NCBI GenBank assembly: GCA_900169235.1
Contig: FWCC01000372.1
Span: 1 to 64,000, forward strand
DNA from: Zarea fungicola
Lineage: Eukaryota > Ascomycota > Sordariomycetes > Hypocreales > Cordycipitaceae
Direction: 5' to 3'
DNA: 64,000 bases
The position numbers and the translations under genes are program-made. How positions within the stretch are numbered: the first letter of the stretch is position 1; each line of letters opens with the position of its first letter. This document shows positions 10,147-21,770 of the stretch, piece by piece. The notes below the pieces were generated by a model. That model worked only from the letters and a program-made list of their open reading frames with translations. It was not told the DNA's origin and did not search any database.

Positions 10147-13100
10147 ATGGTTTCCAAACTGTCCCTCCTTGGGGCGCTTTTGAGTGCCTCCCTTTGCACC
10201 GCGGCCACTCAAAATTTCCGCGTCATCAGAGTCGGAAGTACTATGGTTGCGAGGCAGTCGACTTCGGATCCCTCTTGTCCGGCCAATTATGTCTGCAAAA
10301 GCACCCAATGTCCCGGCGATGTGGTTTGCCCCGCGGGCGAGGATTGTGTTTATTTTGGCGGTATTCTAGGGTGTGTCGAGAGCGGATCCAACGTTTGCGC
10401 TTTGAAACCCGATACCTTGGAAGCCGTGATATGTCCCAAGGGCAAAGGTGTTTGCTGGTAAGTTATGATAATCGGGTGTACGGCTTAGCTGTCTTGGCTT
10501 AGTATACATACTTCACTGTCTCATTCTTCAACGCTCTTCGGCTAACGAAACTCTCAGCCATGGGAATTGCTATGCAGATGGTGCAGTCTGCTGTGACTTC
10601 CCCAATGTAAAGTGTCTTGTTGGGGAGCTATGTGCGAATGCTTGCCAGATAGGCCAGACATGCGGACGCAATAGCTGTGAAGGAGGCGGTGTCTCATCAT
10701 CTACATCTACTATTGCTCCCACGTCTTCAATTCGCATCCCGGTCACGAGCTCCACTACGGCTATTGCGCCTCCAACAACTTCTGCTTCATCATCTTCCAA
10801 GAGCTCCTCTACAACATCAGCATCTACCAGTTCTCCCCCGACCATTGGCCCAACACAGGTCCCATCTGTGGATGTCTTTAAACTGAAGGGCTGTTTTACT
10901 GACAGCTCAAATGATCGCACCTTGAAAAATGGTACAAACGAGGATTCCCGTATGACGGTTGAGAAATGCGCTGAGTCGGGACAGGACTGGCGCTATGTTG
11001 GTGTAGCGTCTGGCAGGTAAGGTTCCTCGTCATTACTCTCATGCCTGCTGGATTATTTGCTTTCCAGACTAGCTTGCAACCGATTACTGATCCCCGGTCT
11101 TTATATGCTCTAGTCAATGCTTCTGGGGCAACGTCCAATTTAATCCTCGCCCCTCTGATGCAAATGATTGCAACACGGCCTGCGGAGGAGATAAGTCTGA
11201 GGCTTGCGGCGGAGAGAACCGCATCTTGCTTTACGAAAACCCAGACTATATTGACCCAACAAATGCTATTTATGTTCTCAGCCTAAAAGCATGGCGCACA
11301 GAGCTAGACAAGATGCGAGGCTTGATTGCTGAGTTCTATAGACTTATCACCATATATAATGGGCAAAACCATGACAAGACTAGCAAGCGAACTGCGAAAC
11401 GGGCACCTCCAGGTAGTATTCTAACGCAGATTATAAATGCCCGCAACGCAGTCAGCTCTGCACGCCCGGTACTCTGTACGTACTCTTCATCCCCTGGTGT
11501 TATAATGTAACGAGCTAACGGACAACATAGCTTCTGCAAGTAACCTGGTGCTTAGGGCTGCTGGTCGAGCTAGGGCAGCTCGAGTGGTATGTATCTTGGA
11601 AAAGTCTTTTGAAAACCTCGAGCACAGAATTTTTAAAGCTCATTCTTCGAACACAGATTGATGGGAACGATTATATTGAATTGACCAGTATATGTAGGCC
11701 ATTGCTTGCTGCCACCAGCCAGGTACAATCAGATCTGCTAACTTCCCATAGCGAGTCGCACCGCCCAAGCAGCCGAAGCCGTGTCGGTAGCTGATGTAGC
11801 CAGCCCTGCTACAATCAGGACCGCTGCCAGAGTTGCCACGCAAGCAGTGAGTTGCGCAATGACCTGAGAGTAGAAAGCCTGTGAGCAATGGCTAATTTGA
11901 TTAAACTAGATCACCGTGTTCGGGGCCCCTGAAATCGTCATTGCAGGCGTGGTGGCTCTGCAGGCTATTGGAATTTGTATGTTTACGCTTGCATATCTCA
12001 CGTTAAGATGCTTTTTCTAACAACTTTATGCATTTGACGGATAGTCTTCACTCTATTTCAGTTCATCGCTAGCCATGAAAATGACGGCAAAGGTCCTGGC
12101 TCGACCAGCATTTCGACAACGTCTCTGAAGCCTACAAAAACAAGTACTACAAGTACTCCGAGCTCGTCACCAACCGGAGTGCCAAGATCGCGCATTGCCA
12201 CCTTCACCGAGGACATGACATCTGCTCAGTTTTATGCGACCATAGCCGCTTTGGTCGTGGCTGGAAATGAAATAACCGACTTGATTTCCATTGATAAACC
12301 GGTATTTTATGGGTTTTTAGGAAACATCTATGACTTGGACGCCCTGATTCTCTCTAAACACCCGTTGATTGCCGGTCTCGGGCTCAATGGCATGGGACAG
12401 CTCGATTCCCAAGGCCGAGACCTCGACTTGAGCACGACGGAGTCAACAGATAGACCTGCCAGAGCCAACAAATCTGCATCCACCTCAGAAAAGCAGGCCG
12501 GAGATCGGGCTGCAGATCAACCTGTCAAGATTGCAGCAAATGACCTTTTTGCTAATAGTTCCAGTCTTCTGGGCCGGGATCTCCAGCTGGGCGATGCTCT
12601 TGAGGAGACGTTCTATTACGGAAACCCAGTTACTCGGGCTTGGACACCTCTGCCTGATGAACCGTTCGCTCTGCAGTGGCTCGGCAGTCTATGGGCGCAA
12701 AATGGCCTGACTGGTAGCTGTGAGTATATGTTTTATACGAATATCTAGTGAGTACTGGTCGATGTGCGACTGACTATCTCTGCAGATGTTGGCTATAATA
12801 GCGCCCTGATAGATAGGGGATTAACAAAGCGCGTTCCCGTGTATCTTATGGATGGCGGCGTTGATCGGTCCCACCCGGTAAGTCCAGGGTCCCTCACTTA
12901 ACTAGTTGATATTGCGGCCAGAAAAGACATAAGATGCATAAATGCTGATATTAACACATGCTAGGATTTTAATGGTCCTGTTCCTCAGCTCTTCCCATTC
13001 CACATCGATGTCACAGAACCCAATGGTCTTGCAATGGACCTGCATGGCCATGGCACTTTAATGGCGGGCTGCATTGTCGGCAAGATTGGTGGAACCTATA

Positions 13101-13936
13101 AGTTCGCTGATCTCATCCCTGTCAAGGTGGTGCTTAACAACATGGATATCCCAGCATGGAATGTCGTAAACGCCATGGCGCAGATCATGGCAAAACAACA
13201 AGAGATCGGCAATCCAGGAAGCGTTCTTTCCATATCACTCAAATTCCCTAAATCAAAACTACAAGACGCGGTCAACCCACTTGGGAACGAACCTATCTTT
13301 ACCACAATGCATAGGCTACAGCGCCACAATATCAATGTTGTCATGTCAGCAGGAAATTTACCCAATGAGCCTTTGGGCGATTTCATTCCGCGAAAATATG
13401 GCGGTGCCACGACCCCCTTCACCGTAGTGGGCTCGGTGGATGCGAATGGTGTTCGGTCGGCGTTCTCAAGCTACATCGACAAAGACCGTCGTGGCATACT
13501 GTCTCTTCATGTCATGGGTGAGAGAATCCTCGTGCCAAGAGTTCGGGGGGGCGACTACCGCCGCGCGTCAGGCACCTCACAGGCCACTGCAATGGCGGCG
13601 GGCATGGCTGCCAGGCTGCTGGCCGAAAATGTTCTCCCACAAGACATCAAGTCTCGACTTCTTGCTGACGGGATTGAGCTGAAAGGAAGTGACTGGGATT
13701 TGGACGACGGATACCTTGTTGCCCGTGCAGGCATAAAAATCCAGGTCCCATGTCAAGATCCTGTGGTGCCCGTTCTTCCAATCCCCACGTACACTATTTA
13801 CCCAGGTGGAGAAACGACCGTGTTCGCCGGTACCGCAAATTTTGCCCCCCCTGCTACTACGATCTCGACTTGCTATAACGTTGCCTCCCACACTCCAGCG
13901 GTATTGTCCACAGTCACATACACCGCCGCCCCCTAG
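10147..13936 (+). CDS. WSC-domain subtilisin-like protease with predicted membrane helix
   Basis: Nine exons (10147-10457, 10558-11016, 11114-11475, 11531-11590, 11752-11846, 11910-11976, 12045-12719, 12786-12877, 12965-13936) give 1030 residues. Order: signal peptide (1-20), Cys-rich segment, Ser/Thr-rich linker, WSC domain (about 208-299, starting FKLKGCFTDSSND), helical Arg/Ala-rich stretch with a dibasic site (TAKRAPPG), hydrophobic helix (about 432-455), second Ser/Thr-rich linker, and an S8 subtilase. The triad is visible: Asp in YLMDGGVD, His in LHGHGT, Ser in SGTSQATA. WSC domains bind wall glycans in known proteins. Domain order suggests a surface-anchored protease. The intron at 11591-11751 has a weak GTATCT donor and is the least certain junction. 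Start chosen at 10147 for the signal peptide; an upstream in-frame ATG lies at 10114. Confidence 0.82.
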
Positions 13937-15088
13937 GTATCTATTCGCTGTATCGCTAAATCTGGCATCAGAGACGGGGGCCAACCTGTGCTGGAGTTAC
14001 ATCTGTGTTGGGATCTGGCACCGTTGATTGCCATGCCAAACTATCCCGCATTCTCATCTGCCCTGCTTCTCTTCACTTTCGTTGCTTCCTCCCCTTTAAG
14101 GTAGTCGCAGTCTCACCTAGTTAGCTTTCAATGCAGGTGTCCGAGCCAATTACACATTCGGCCCTCCAAATAAATTTGAGCCTTGCTATTTCTACTTCAG
14201 TGATGAACAACACCATAGGCATTCAACTTAAGAAAAGTAGGCTCGTCTTATCCTTTTGCCGAGACAATTGTTAGATTGCCGCGTAAGAATAGAAGCACTT
14301 TGGGACGAAATAAATTGGCTGCATCGCTCGTATATCTACGTGGCGGCCAAACGTCTGCAGCTTCTGATAAGAAACTTGGCAAACACCAAACTCCCTGCAT
14401 AACCTGGCTTTTCAGCTACCTGAAAATTGGATCGGTCGCTACTTAGAACCTTCTGATATGTGAGCGGAGTTGAGGCTTCTAGTAAGTCGGAGTAGGCACC
14501 CCCATATGCCGGGCATTCAGAATTACAAAAGAGCAGAGGAATATATCACCTCAAAAGTAAGCTGGCCGAATATAAAGGCTAAAATAACCAAAATAGCAAA
14601 TAGGACCCTACAGGCATATACTCCCAGCCTTCTACATATATACTTGGCTCCAGCCTGCAGCACCGCAGCCAAGGCACATACAGGGTTCGGGCTAAAGGAC
14701 AGAAACACGTTCCATACGCATCTGGCTTGTGAAAAAAAAAAGCTTCGGGGGTGCTTTATAAGTCTATATCGTTTCGTTTCCATCTATCTTTTAGACTCGA
14801 CCGGCTGCCCGTCTCTCCCAACCGCATTATCGCAAATTATGCCTAATCTTGTTGATCAGGGCGACCAAGCCCGCGAGCAGCAAGAGGCTCGCCAGGCGAT
14901 GCATTTTCAGGAGGCTGAGAAGCGCACTTTATGTAAAACAAAAAATTCAATGCGTTCCACTCGCATGTTGGATGGCTGCTCTCCTCGCATAATTTGTCCA
15001 ATACTTTGGGTATACAGCGTCATGAGATGACCACATCTGCATACCTAGTACGTACCTACAATCTCAGGGTCATCTCATAGCCAATTGA
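13937..15088. other. Intergenic, nothing recognised
   Basis: A 186-codon open frame at 14470-15030 (+) has low-complexity composition and no family signature. I do not call it a gene. Confidence 0.4.
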
Positions 15089-15268
15089 TCTTCGGATACC
15101 ACTGATAAGGAAGATTCGAAGATTCAGGACAAGGAAGGCATCCCCCTTGACCAGCATTGTCTCATCTTCGCTGGTAAGCAGCTTGAGGATGCCCGCACCC
15201 AATCCGACTACAACATTCACAAGGAAAGCACTCTTCACCTGGTTCTTCGTCTCCGTGACGGCAACTAA
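15089..15268 (+). pseudogene. Degenerate ubiquitin fragment
   Basis: The frame from 15089 reads [19 protein letters not shown] and ends [11 protein letters not shown] before a stop. This matches ubiquitin from about residue 19 to its C-terminus, without the first about 18 residues and without an ATG. The C-terminal Gly-Gly needed for conjugation is Asp-Gly. Other changes include Gln-to-His, Arg-to-Cys and Pro-to-Leu; several, such as Arg-to-Cys and Gly-to-Asp, fit C-to-T/G-to-A transitions. An in-frame TGA just upstream (15086-15088) cuts off any N-terminal extension. Likely a decayed polyubiquitin or ubiquitin-fusion copy rather than an active gene. Confidence 0.85.
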
Positions 15269-15516
15269 TAAGCGATCGTTTTGTGTTTTCTGATGATTTA
15301 TCGGAAACATCTTTATGAGGCGTTGGGATAATACGATAGCTGGGGGGCAGAGGCCACAATGTATCCTCCTAGCTATACCATTTGCGCAGAGAGCGAAAAT
15401 AGTGGCATTCTTTCACTTTCCAGAATAATCCTGGACGTACCGTCCCATATCCTTCCACTAGAAAAGCAGATGACGATAAAGTCAATTGTAGCTAGAAATA
15501 ATAGAAACTAATACAT

Positions 15517-16208
15517 TCATCGGCATACTTGCGCCTTTCCTGAAGCGCAACTTTCCAACGCGACCTCGGCCTTGTGAGCGGCTGCCGTTGCATCTTTGGC
15601 AGCCTTCGCAGCAGCCGCAGCAGCATCTTTGGCCGCCTTGGTTCCCAGCTTAATGGCAGTGCTGGCCAGACTCTTAGCCACCTTCGCTGCCTGATCAGCA
15701 ACATGGGTGGCAGTGTCAAAGGCAGTCTTAATGACAGCCTTGCTACCTTGGTCGATGGCCTTGGCGACAGCTGAAGCTGCGTTCGCCGCAGCCTTGGTGG
15801 CACCCGCGGCCGCGGATTCCACAGCCTTGACGGCCGCTCCCGTCGCAGATCCCACAGCCTTGAGGGCACCTTCACCCACGGCGTCCGCGGCCTTGGCGGC
15901 GTCCGCGACCGCACCGGCAGCAATATTGACAGCGCCGGTGGCTAGATTGGCAGCTCCCTCAACCGTTTCGCCAATGGCCACACCACCGTTGTGAATGAAG
16001 CCTCCAACATCGAACCCGCCCTCGTCGACCTGCACGTCTCGTCGCAGCTGGGGCTGGATGGCATTAGCGCTTCGGTATTATTGTATGGATTCCTAGCAGC
16101 GACGATGGCGGTGCTGTCCATTTGATAAAGGGTTACAAAATGACGTACCACAGCAGTGAGGCCGGTAGCGGCGAGTGCCACGACGACGTAGAGGTAAGAG
16201 GTTTTCAT
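15517..16208 (-). CDS. Secreted alanine-rich, LEA-like helical protein
   Basis: Two exons, 16208-16149 and 16047-15517, are joined across a 101-bp GTACGT..CCCAG intron and give 196 residues. Exon 1 encodes a signal peptide (MKTSYLYVVVALAATG), followed by LRRD, a possible dibasic processing site. The rest is dominated by Ala, Lys, Val, Thr and Asp in an amphipathic pattern with repeated AAKAAKDA-like blocks, resembling group-3 LEA or apolipoprotein-like helices. There are two cysteines close to the C-terminus. Function unknown; a surface or stress-protection role would be a guess. The strong composition bias can create false frames on either strand, but the signal-peptide exon with good splice sites supports this strand. 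Confidence 0.65.
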
Positions 16209-17318
16209 TTTGACGAGTATAGCGTATTTGTGTAAACTGCCCAGTGAGGGAGCGAATAGTGACAGAAATGGGTCAAGGATGGAACAGCGTAAATATTCTC
16301 TTTCACAGGCTAGGCTACTTATAAGACTTGAAAGTTCTCTGGAATGATTGCATCGGGAAAGTGCTAAAGTGGTTTGGAATTCAGAGAGCGGCTTGCTTAC
16401 ACCGAGCAAGTATTCTAGGAAGACACAATGGTACATTGCATTGTAGCTCATAGGGCCACGCATACGCGGTAAATCTTCAGTCTAGAACGTACCATACCAT
16501 GTATACTAGCTTGCACCTTAGTTTCCATTCCCCATTGAGCACACTAAACGAGATTGGAATGGCGGTTGAGGCATGGCTATCAAGCAATGCAGTTCAACCC
16601 GCCACTACTTCATTCGTGAGGCCTGTTGGCGGGTCGATATTTGTTTAGTGAGACATGCGCAAGGCTAACCTTAAAGGGTGGAAGCCATACGTAGAAAGAG
16701 ACCCTGAATGGTGAGACAGTTTAGTGGAAGAGGAGAGGGGAAAGATTTTTGAGAAGAAGAAGGCTGGGGAAAGGAAAGAATGCCGAGGAAAAGAAGGGGA
16801 TTCGTTTCAAGTTGTGAAGCTGGGGGAGAGAATGCTTGTTTTTACACATGTGGCAGTTGGGTGTCCTGTAACTAGAGATATTTTCGCTGGGCCACAAGCC
16901 TTGCATATTCGACTGCGGGGGCGGAGTCTGTCTCGGTAGCTTCTCTGTGGTTTGCAAAAAGGCTGAGCAAGAGACGGAATTTGTACTTTTATCTCTGAGC
17001 CTGTCGGCATAAGTTGCGCTATCCGAAGGGGCTAATTACTTCTAAACCGGACACTAGATGTGAACAATGCATCCAGTCTCCAATCCCAATACTCTTCAAT
17101 GACATTCTGACGGCTGATTAGATGGCCCATCCTCATTAAGAGAGCTCATCGTAGTCATTTACGCGGGCAGGGCCCAATCATTGTTGGTACTTGCTCGTTG
17201 TTGGCAGCCTGGATGTGCTTTCCACGTCGTCGCGACCTTTTACAAGTTTTGCACACTGATCAAAATACAAACAGCTTGAACTCCGTTTTTTTTGCCTTCA
17301 AATCCACCTGATCGTGTT
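16209..17318. other. Intergenic, nothing recognised
   Basis: The promoter side of the Ala-rich gene and the 3' side of the formamidase gene. It contains a purine-rich tract (about 16720-16820); no gene found. Confidence 0.5.
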
Positions 17319-18335
17319 CTACTTGTCCAACTCATCCAGGAAAATTCCCAATGGAATGCTCGCCGACGCCGAGTTGGCATTCAGTCCAAAATCATGCATA
17401 ATCTTCAAATTGCCACAAATGCTAAACAGCATGTACGCCTCCTCCTCTGTCAAGCCCTTTTCCTCGCGCATCCAGCGAATCATTTCCAAAGCGGCCAGCT
17501 TCACCGCCGTCCCTCTATCCTTGTGCCTCGACAGCGTCCCGTGCTCGCCCTTGCCGCCGACACTCACCATGCGCTTCACCCTCTCCGGGTCCGTCTCGTA
17601 GTGCGGCGTCTGCAGCGCTCCCTTGCCTTTAATCACCGTGAACCGCATACGCGACTTCATCGTCGTCTCGAGCGCAATACCCGTAATCTCGCCATCGCCC
17701 TGGCTCCAGTGCGCGTCGCCCACCATGAACAGCGCGCCCGGCACCTGCACGGGTAAATACAGGGTCGCGCCCTCGCCAATGTACCGGCAGTCAAAATTCC
17801 CACCGATATCGTTGCACGGGTGCAGCGGGTGCCTGTCCCCTTCCTCGGCCTGCGCGACCGCCATGGTGCCGTAAAAGGGCTGGCAGGGGATGTGCACTAC
17901 GCCTTCCTTGAAGACGGCGTAGTCCTGGCTCGCGGGCAGGTCAAAGGTCTTGAGGTGCACGCCGGGAATCTCCTCCTGGAGCATCCCCGCGCCGGGTAGG
18001 ATGGCGGTCCACCCCCAAGGTCCGGTCTGGAGCTTGAGGATCTCGACTTTGAGCATGTCACCCGGCTCGGCGCTGTTGACGTATACAGGCCCGTTGACAA
18101 AGATGGGGCCCATGATCTTTTCGAGATCTTTCGGGCCCTCGTAGCCGATGGCGATGAGGTCAGCGGTGGTGGTGTCGCGGGTGATGCGGTGGAAATCGGA
18201 GTTGGTGCTGTCAAAGGTCACCTCGCTGCCCGAATCGACGACGAGGCGCGGCGCGTGGTCGCGGTTAAAGGAGAGCAGCTTGTTGTCCGGGCCATGGCAG
18301 ATGTGATGGATTGTGCGAAACGGATCAGAAGACAT
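17319..18335 (-). CDS. Acetamidase/formamidase family protein
   Basis: An intronless 338-residue protein of the FmdA/AmdA family, whose members hydrolyse formamide or acetamide to ammonia and the acid in the cytosol. Recognisable blocks are TFDSTNSDFHR near residue 40, GPIFVNGPVYVNSAEPGD (metal-site region), the GNFDCRYIGEG segment, and MVGDAHWSQGDGE. Length matches fungal family members. It is divergent from the alpha/beta-hydrolase gene at 19112, with 776 bp between their starts, so the two may share regulation. GC-rich coding style with strong third-position bias. Confidence 0.9.
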   Translation of the reverse strand: MSSDPFRTIHHICHGPDNKLLSFNRDHAPRLVVDSGSEVTFDSTNSDFHRITRDTTTADLIAIGYEGPKDLEKIMGPIFVNGPVYVNSAEPGDMLKVEILKLQTGPWGWTAILPGAGMLQEEIPGVHLKTFDLPASQDYAVFKEGVVHIPCQPFYGTMAVAQAEEGDRHPLHPCNDIGGNFDCRYIGEGATLYLPVQVPGALFMVGDAHWSQGDGEITGIALETTMKSRMRFTVIKGKGALQTPHYETDPERVKRMVSVGGKGEHGTLSRHKDRGTAVKLAALEMIRWMREEKGLTEEEAYMLFSICGNLKIMHDFGLNANSASASIPLGIFLDELDK

Positions 18336-19111
18336 GTTGTGTGATTTCCAGACTTTTCAAGCTATTTTCAAGCTATTTTCAAGACGAAACACTTAAAGTT
18401 CCCAGTCGGTCAAATGACAAGCTGGCGGTGATGCTGTATTTATCGACAACAGCGCAGTAAGAGACGAATTGATTCTTTCTTATCTCCATCTTTTACATGA
18501 AAGATGAGTAAAAATATTTTATATAACTTCTCCAAGCCTCCACGTCTTAGCCAATTAGGCAAACGGTGTCGGCGGTCGGTCTGGAGAGGATGTCCGGATT
18601 GTCGCTGACACTAGCACTAGTCCGGCAGCGACGCTCCGAGATGGAGACATGAATAAGGACGGGTAAACTGTCCAGTAATAAATAGGACGGCTTTGCCAGC
18701 TCCTCAGCAATAGTTTTAAAAGGGAAGGTTCGGCGTTATTCAACTGGGGCCTGGGCCGGTGGCGTGGGTACTTTTGCATCCGGCAGCCCGGCAAGATGCT
18801 GAATCAGACATATTGGTTGGCGTATCTCCGGCAGCCTGGTACTATACTGACTAGTAGAGGTGATAAGAGCAAAGACATCCCCGCCAACTGCACATCTCTT
18901 CTGTCATGTTTTCTGTCCGCATAAACGATTCGTGGACAAACCAGGGATGGCTCTTTGGAGTCATTTGACTCACGCCACCCCAGGCCGACTTCCGACTTGA
19001 CTGCCCAAGCATATAAACAGATGCATATAGACGAATATACAATATGATACAATCCCCGTTCTCCTCCATTGTATTCAATCACATCCCCAATCCCTTGCAT
19101 CTCCAGCCATC
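18336..19111. promoter_or_regulatory. Shared divergent promoter region
   Basis: A 776-bp gap between two divergent starts (formamidase and hydrolase). It has a tandem AGCTATTTTCA-like repeat at 18359-18381 just upstream of the formamidase ATG. No specific regulator site was identified. Confidence 0.35.
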
Positions 19112-20085
19112 ATGACACAGCTGGCCGTAACTTACGCTCTGGAGCGTCCCATCCATGAGCATGGAGGTCTAGCACACATGCAGCAAGCCCTAAAAGGCAC
19201 CGACGTGACACCCGCCAACTACAAATTCGTCGGCGCCGACGGCACACAGCTCGTATACCACATCTGCGGTCGCGGGCCCATCCTCATCGTCGGCGCGGCG
19301 CCCGGCTGGGGCGTCGGCCTCAACTACATGCCCACGGCGCTCCAGCCCATGGTAGACAGCGGCCACGTCACTTTCATCGTGCTGCAACCGCACGGCACCC
19401 TCCCCTCACAGCACCCTTCGGACTCGACGCGGATGAGCTCGATGCACATGGCCGAGGACCTCGAGGCGCTCCGGCTTCACCTCCAGCAGGAGACGCTCAC
19501 GGTGCTGGGCCACTCCAACGGGGCCACGATTGCGCTCGCCTACGCCGTGGCCTTTCCAAAGGGCTGCGCGCGGGCGATTCTCGTCGACGCCATGCTGGTC
19601 CACTGCGAGGGCGAGGCGGAGCGGGTGCAGCGGTACCTGGACGCGCGCAGGGACAATCCCCTCTACGCGGACGCCGTACGCGCCTACACATCCCTCCAGA
19701 GCTTCCCGCAGACGACGAGGGGGCGTCCAAGTTTCTCAAGGACATCATCAACCTCTTTTGCTTCGACCCGGTGAGAACGGTGCCCGTGTTTGCGGCGCAG
19801 ACGGGACCACTCACGATTCAGGCATGGCCGTGGGCAAAGCAGGAGGCGCAGGATGAGAAGCCGTCGAGCTCGTTTCTGGGGGAGCTGCACAGGGTCACGG
19901 CGGACGTGCTCTTCTTTAGCGGCCGGGAAGAGTTCAACTGCCACCCGGAGGCGAGCATATTTGCGGCGGGCGCGATTGGGTCAAACGCGAGACATATGAT
20001 TTATGAGCGGTGCGGGCATATGCCGTGGATCGAGGCCAAGGAAGAATTTTTCCGGGATTTGATGAACTTTGTGTTGAGCAAGTAG
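19112..20085 (+). CDS. Alpha/beta-hydrolase, one-base frameshift
   Basis: The N-terminal part has a typical hydrolase core: strand and oxyanion region PILIVGAAPGWG and nucleophile elbow VLGHSNGATIALAY, with Ser as likely nucleophile. The frame ends early at 19774, but the next frame continues coherently from about 19710 (EGASKFLKDIINLFCFDP) through the catalytic His block YERCGHMPWIEAKEEF to the stop at 20085. A missing base near 19709-19713 explains the break and would give about 324 residues. No intron of plausible size fits. Substrate unknown. Divergent partner of the formamidase gene. Real inactivation and sequencing error are both possible. Confidence 0.8.
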
Positions 20086-21054
20086 TGGATAATAAAGTTT
20101 TGGTATAAAGTTAATTGCTGGTGCAGAACGACGCGTTGAGATGCACTGTGCTGCACTGTGCCGAGCTGTGGTACAGCGGTACGTAGAGCTGTACCAACAT
20201 TCTACAACAGTATTCACAGGCGGTACTTGGAAATTAGAGACGGTTACAAACTGCTTTATTTATCATTTTACCATTTGGTTTTTTTTTTTTTGCGTTCAAA
20301 GGATGAGAGGGGACCAGTTTCAAGGCCAGCTCTTCTGCAAGCCTTTCGTGTGATAGTGAAATAGTTATCTGGCTACCTGGAATAACGTAGATGCTCTGTC
20401 CATGACAATGTACCGCGTTAACCAGCATGCAAAATTTCTTGAAAAAATACCATCATTTGAAAATTTTGATTATTATTATTTTACTATTCTTGTTCTTTTT
20501 CTTACGTCTATTGGAGATGTACCTCTGGGTCACAGTCGCCCACCTCTGACCTACCCTACACCAAATATGACGTAGCATCTTCATACTGGCATGCTCAAAA
20601 TAGGGGGGCATGCCAGGATGAATTGTATTTTTAGCAGACAGTGGAGAGAGCAATATCGGCAGTTTTGGGGTATTCCCGCTGGGGTGTTTCTGGACTGCTC
20701 ATCGACGAGATCTGTTGGAACATCTACCAGTAGCTGATGCCGTGCGGCACAAATGATCATAATTTTTTCTTTTAGCCTGCTCTGCTACAGTAATCTTCTG
20801 GTGAGACTGTGATGCCTTGTAACATTGTTTCGCGTCAGGGGCAGATCATTCGCGTTGAGCCCTTTACCGTCAACATGAGACGAATCCACTACTGGAAATA
20901 CGAGGTACACTGACAGGGTTGGTGCGGGACGGAATTGGCATCATACAAGACAGATAAAATACGGCAAGAAATTCCTGAGCAAGATACGGGCCCAACTACA
21001 TGCTGGGTAATTTTTAATTTATTTTTGAGGCCCAGCTGGGTAAAATAATTGCAG

Positions 21055-21082
21055 ACGTCGCAAAGCTAACCTGTCGCGACGT
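21055..21082. repeat. 7-bp inverted repeat
   Basis: ACGTCGC at 21055-21061 and its exact complement GCGACGT at 21076-21082 are separated by 14 bp. This could be a regulator site or a small-element end; no function can be assigned. Confidence 0.35.
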
Positions 21083-21139
21083 ATCCGAGATTGAACCCGC
21101 CAGATCTAGGCCGGCCAGCCACAGCCACAGCGCAACTCT

Positions 21140-21232
21140 TCAGGTACTTTATTCAGGTACAGCGCAAACTCTTCAGGTACTTGAGCCACTGTAAAGGTAC
21201 TTCAGATACTTCAGTCAGGCACAGTTCGAGCG
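21140..21232 (+). repeat. Clustered TTCAGGTAC direct repeats
   Basis: TTCAGGTAC or close variants recur about five times in roughly 90 bp (for example TTCAGGTACTT, TTCAGATACTT, GTCAGGCAC). Such AGGTAC-rich clusters are common intergenic repeats in Sordariomycete genomes. Confidence 0.6.
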
Positions 21233-21589
21233 GATCCACTGCGGCGCCAAGGTGCCCTGACTTTGCCTGGCTAAAATGCCTTGAAAACTGGGCGATCAAG
21301 GAACGCTATTCCCTCCTGGGCTTAGCGTCAGAGGCAGTGCACCCTGTCTCACCCACCTAACTGGCGGCTCCTCTGCTCCTCTGGCTCCTTGGTCCTGTTA
21401 GTGGCCACCAGCAAAAACAGCGCCCTACAGTGGCAATACCCGCTACAGGCTGCCCCTGGAGCCCCTGGAACTTCCCAAGCCAGGTGAGCAAATCACGTGA
21501 AGGCCACCGCTTGCCTGCCAACCGCCTTAACAAAGCCTCCTCCTTGCATTCCAATGCCTGGCTTTGCTTCTATTCATACCCTCATTGTT

Positions 21590-21665
21590 CACCAAACCTC
21601 ATTGTCTTGTTCTTTTTTCCTTCATTATTTTTCTTTCGTCTCTACACTCACTACGCTGCCATCAC
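21590..21665 (+). promoter_or_regulatory. Pyrimidine-rich tract before the GH17 gene
   Basis: A long CT-rich stretch about 110-180 bp before the ATG, typical of core promoters of strongly expressed fungal genes. The start context is CACCATG. The transcription start is inferred, not seen. Confidence 0.4.
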
Positions 21666-21770
21666 ATTGTGCAGCTCGTCACTCGTTCCGACATTTACCA
21701 CACAACGCTTTTTTTCTTAACATTCTCTCCCTTGTAATACGATACGCGAGCCTCACAGCAAACAAACACC

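Larger units (their letters stand above)
20086..21770. other. Intergenic, AT-rich tracts and short repeats
   Basis: The first half has poly-T (about 20278-20291) and AT-rich runs and looks like old repeat debris. The second half holds a CCCAGCTGGG palindrome (21031-21040), an inverted repeat (21055-21082), TTCAGGTAC repeats, and the glucanase promoter. No gene recognised. Confidence 0.5.

Noticed and set aside
14470..15030. 186-codon plus frame
   Set aside because: No family signature, odd composition, no splice-supported continuation.
19665..19720. Intron as explanation for the hydrolase frame break
   Set aside because: The only GT..AG pair is about 36 bp, too short, and does not restore the frame.
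21040..21110. tRNA-like B-box (GGGTTCAATC on the minus strand)
   Set aside because: No matching A-box, acceptor stem or cloverleaf could be formed.
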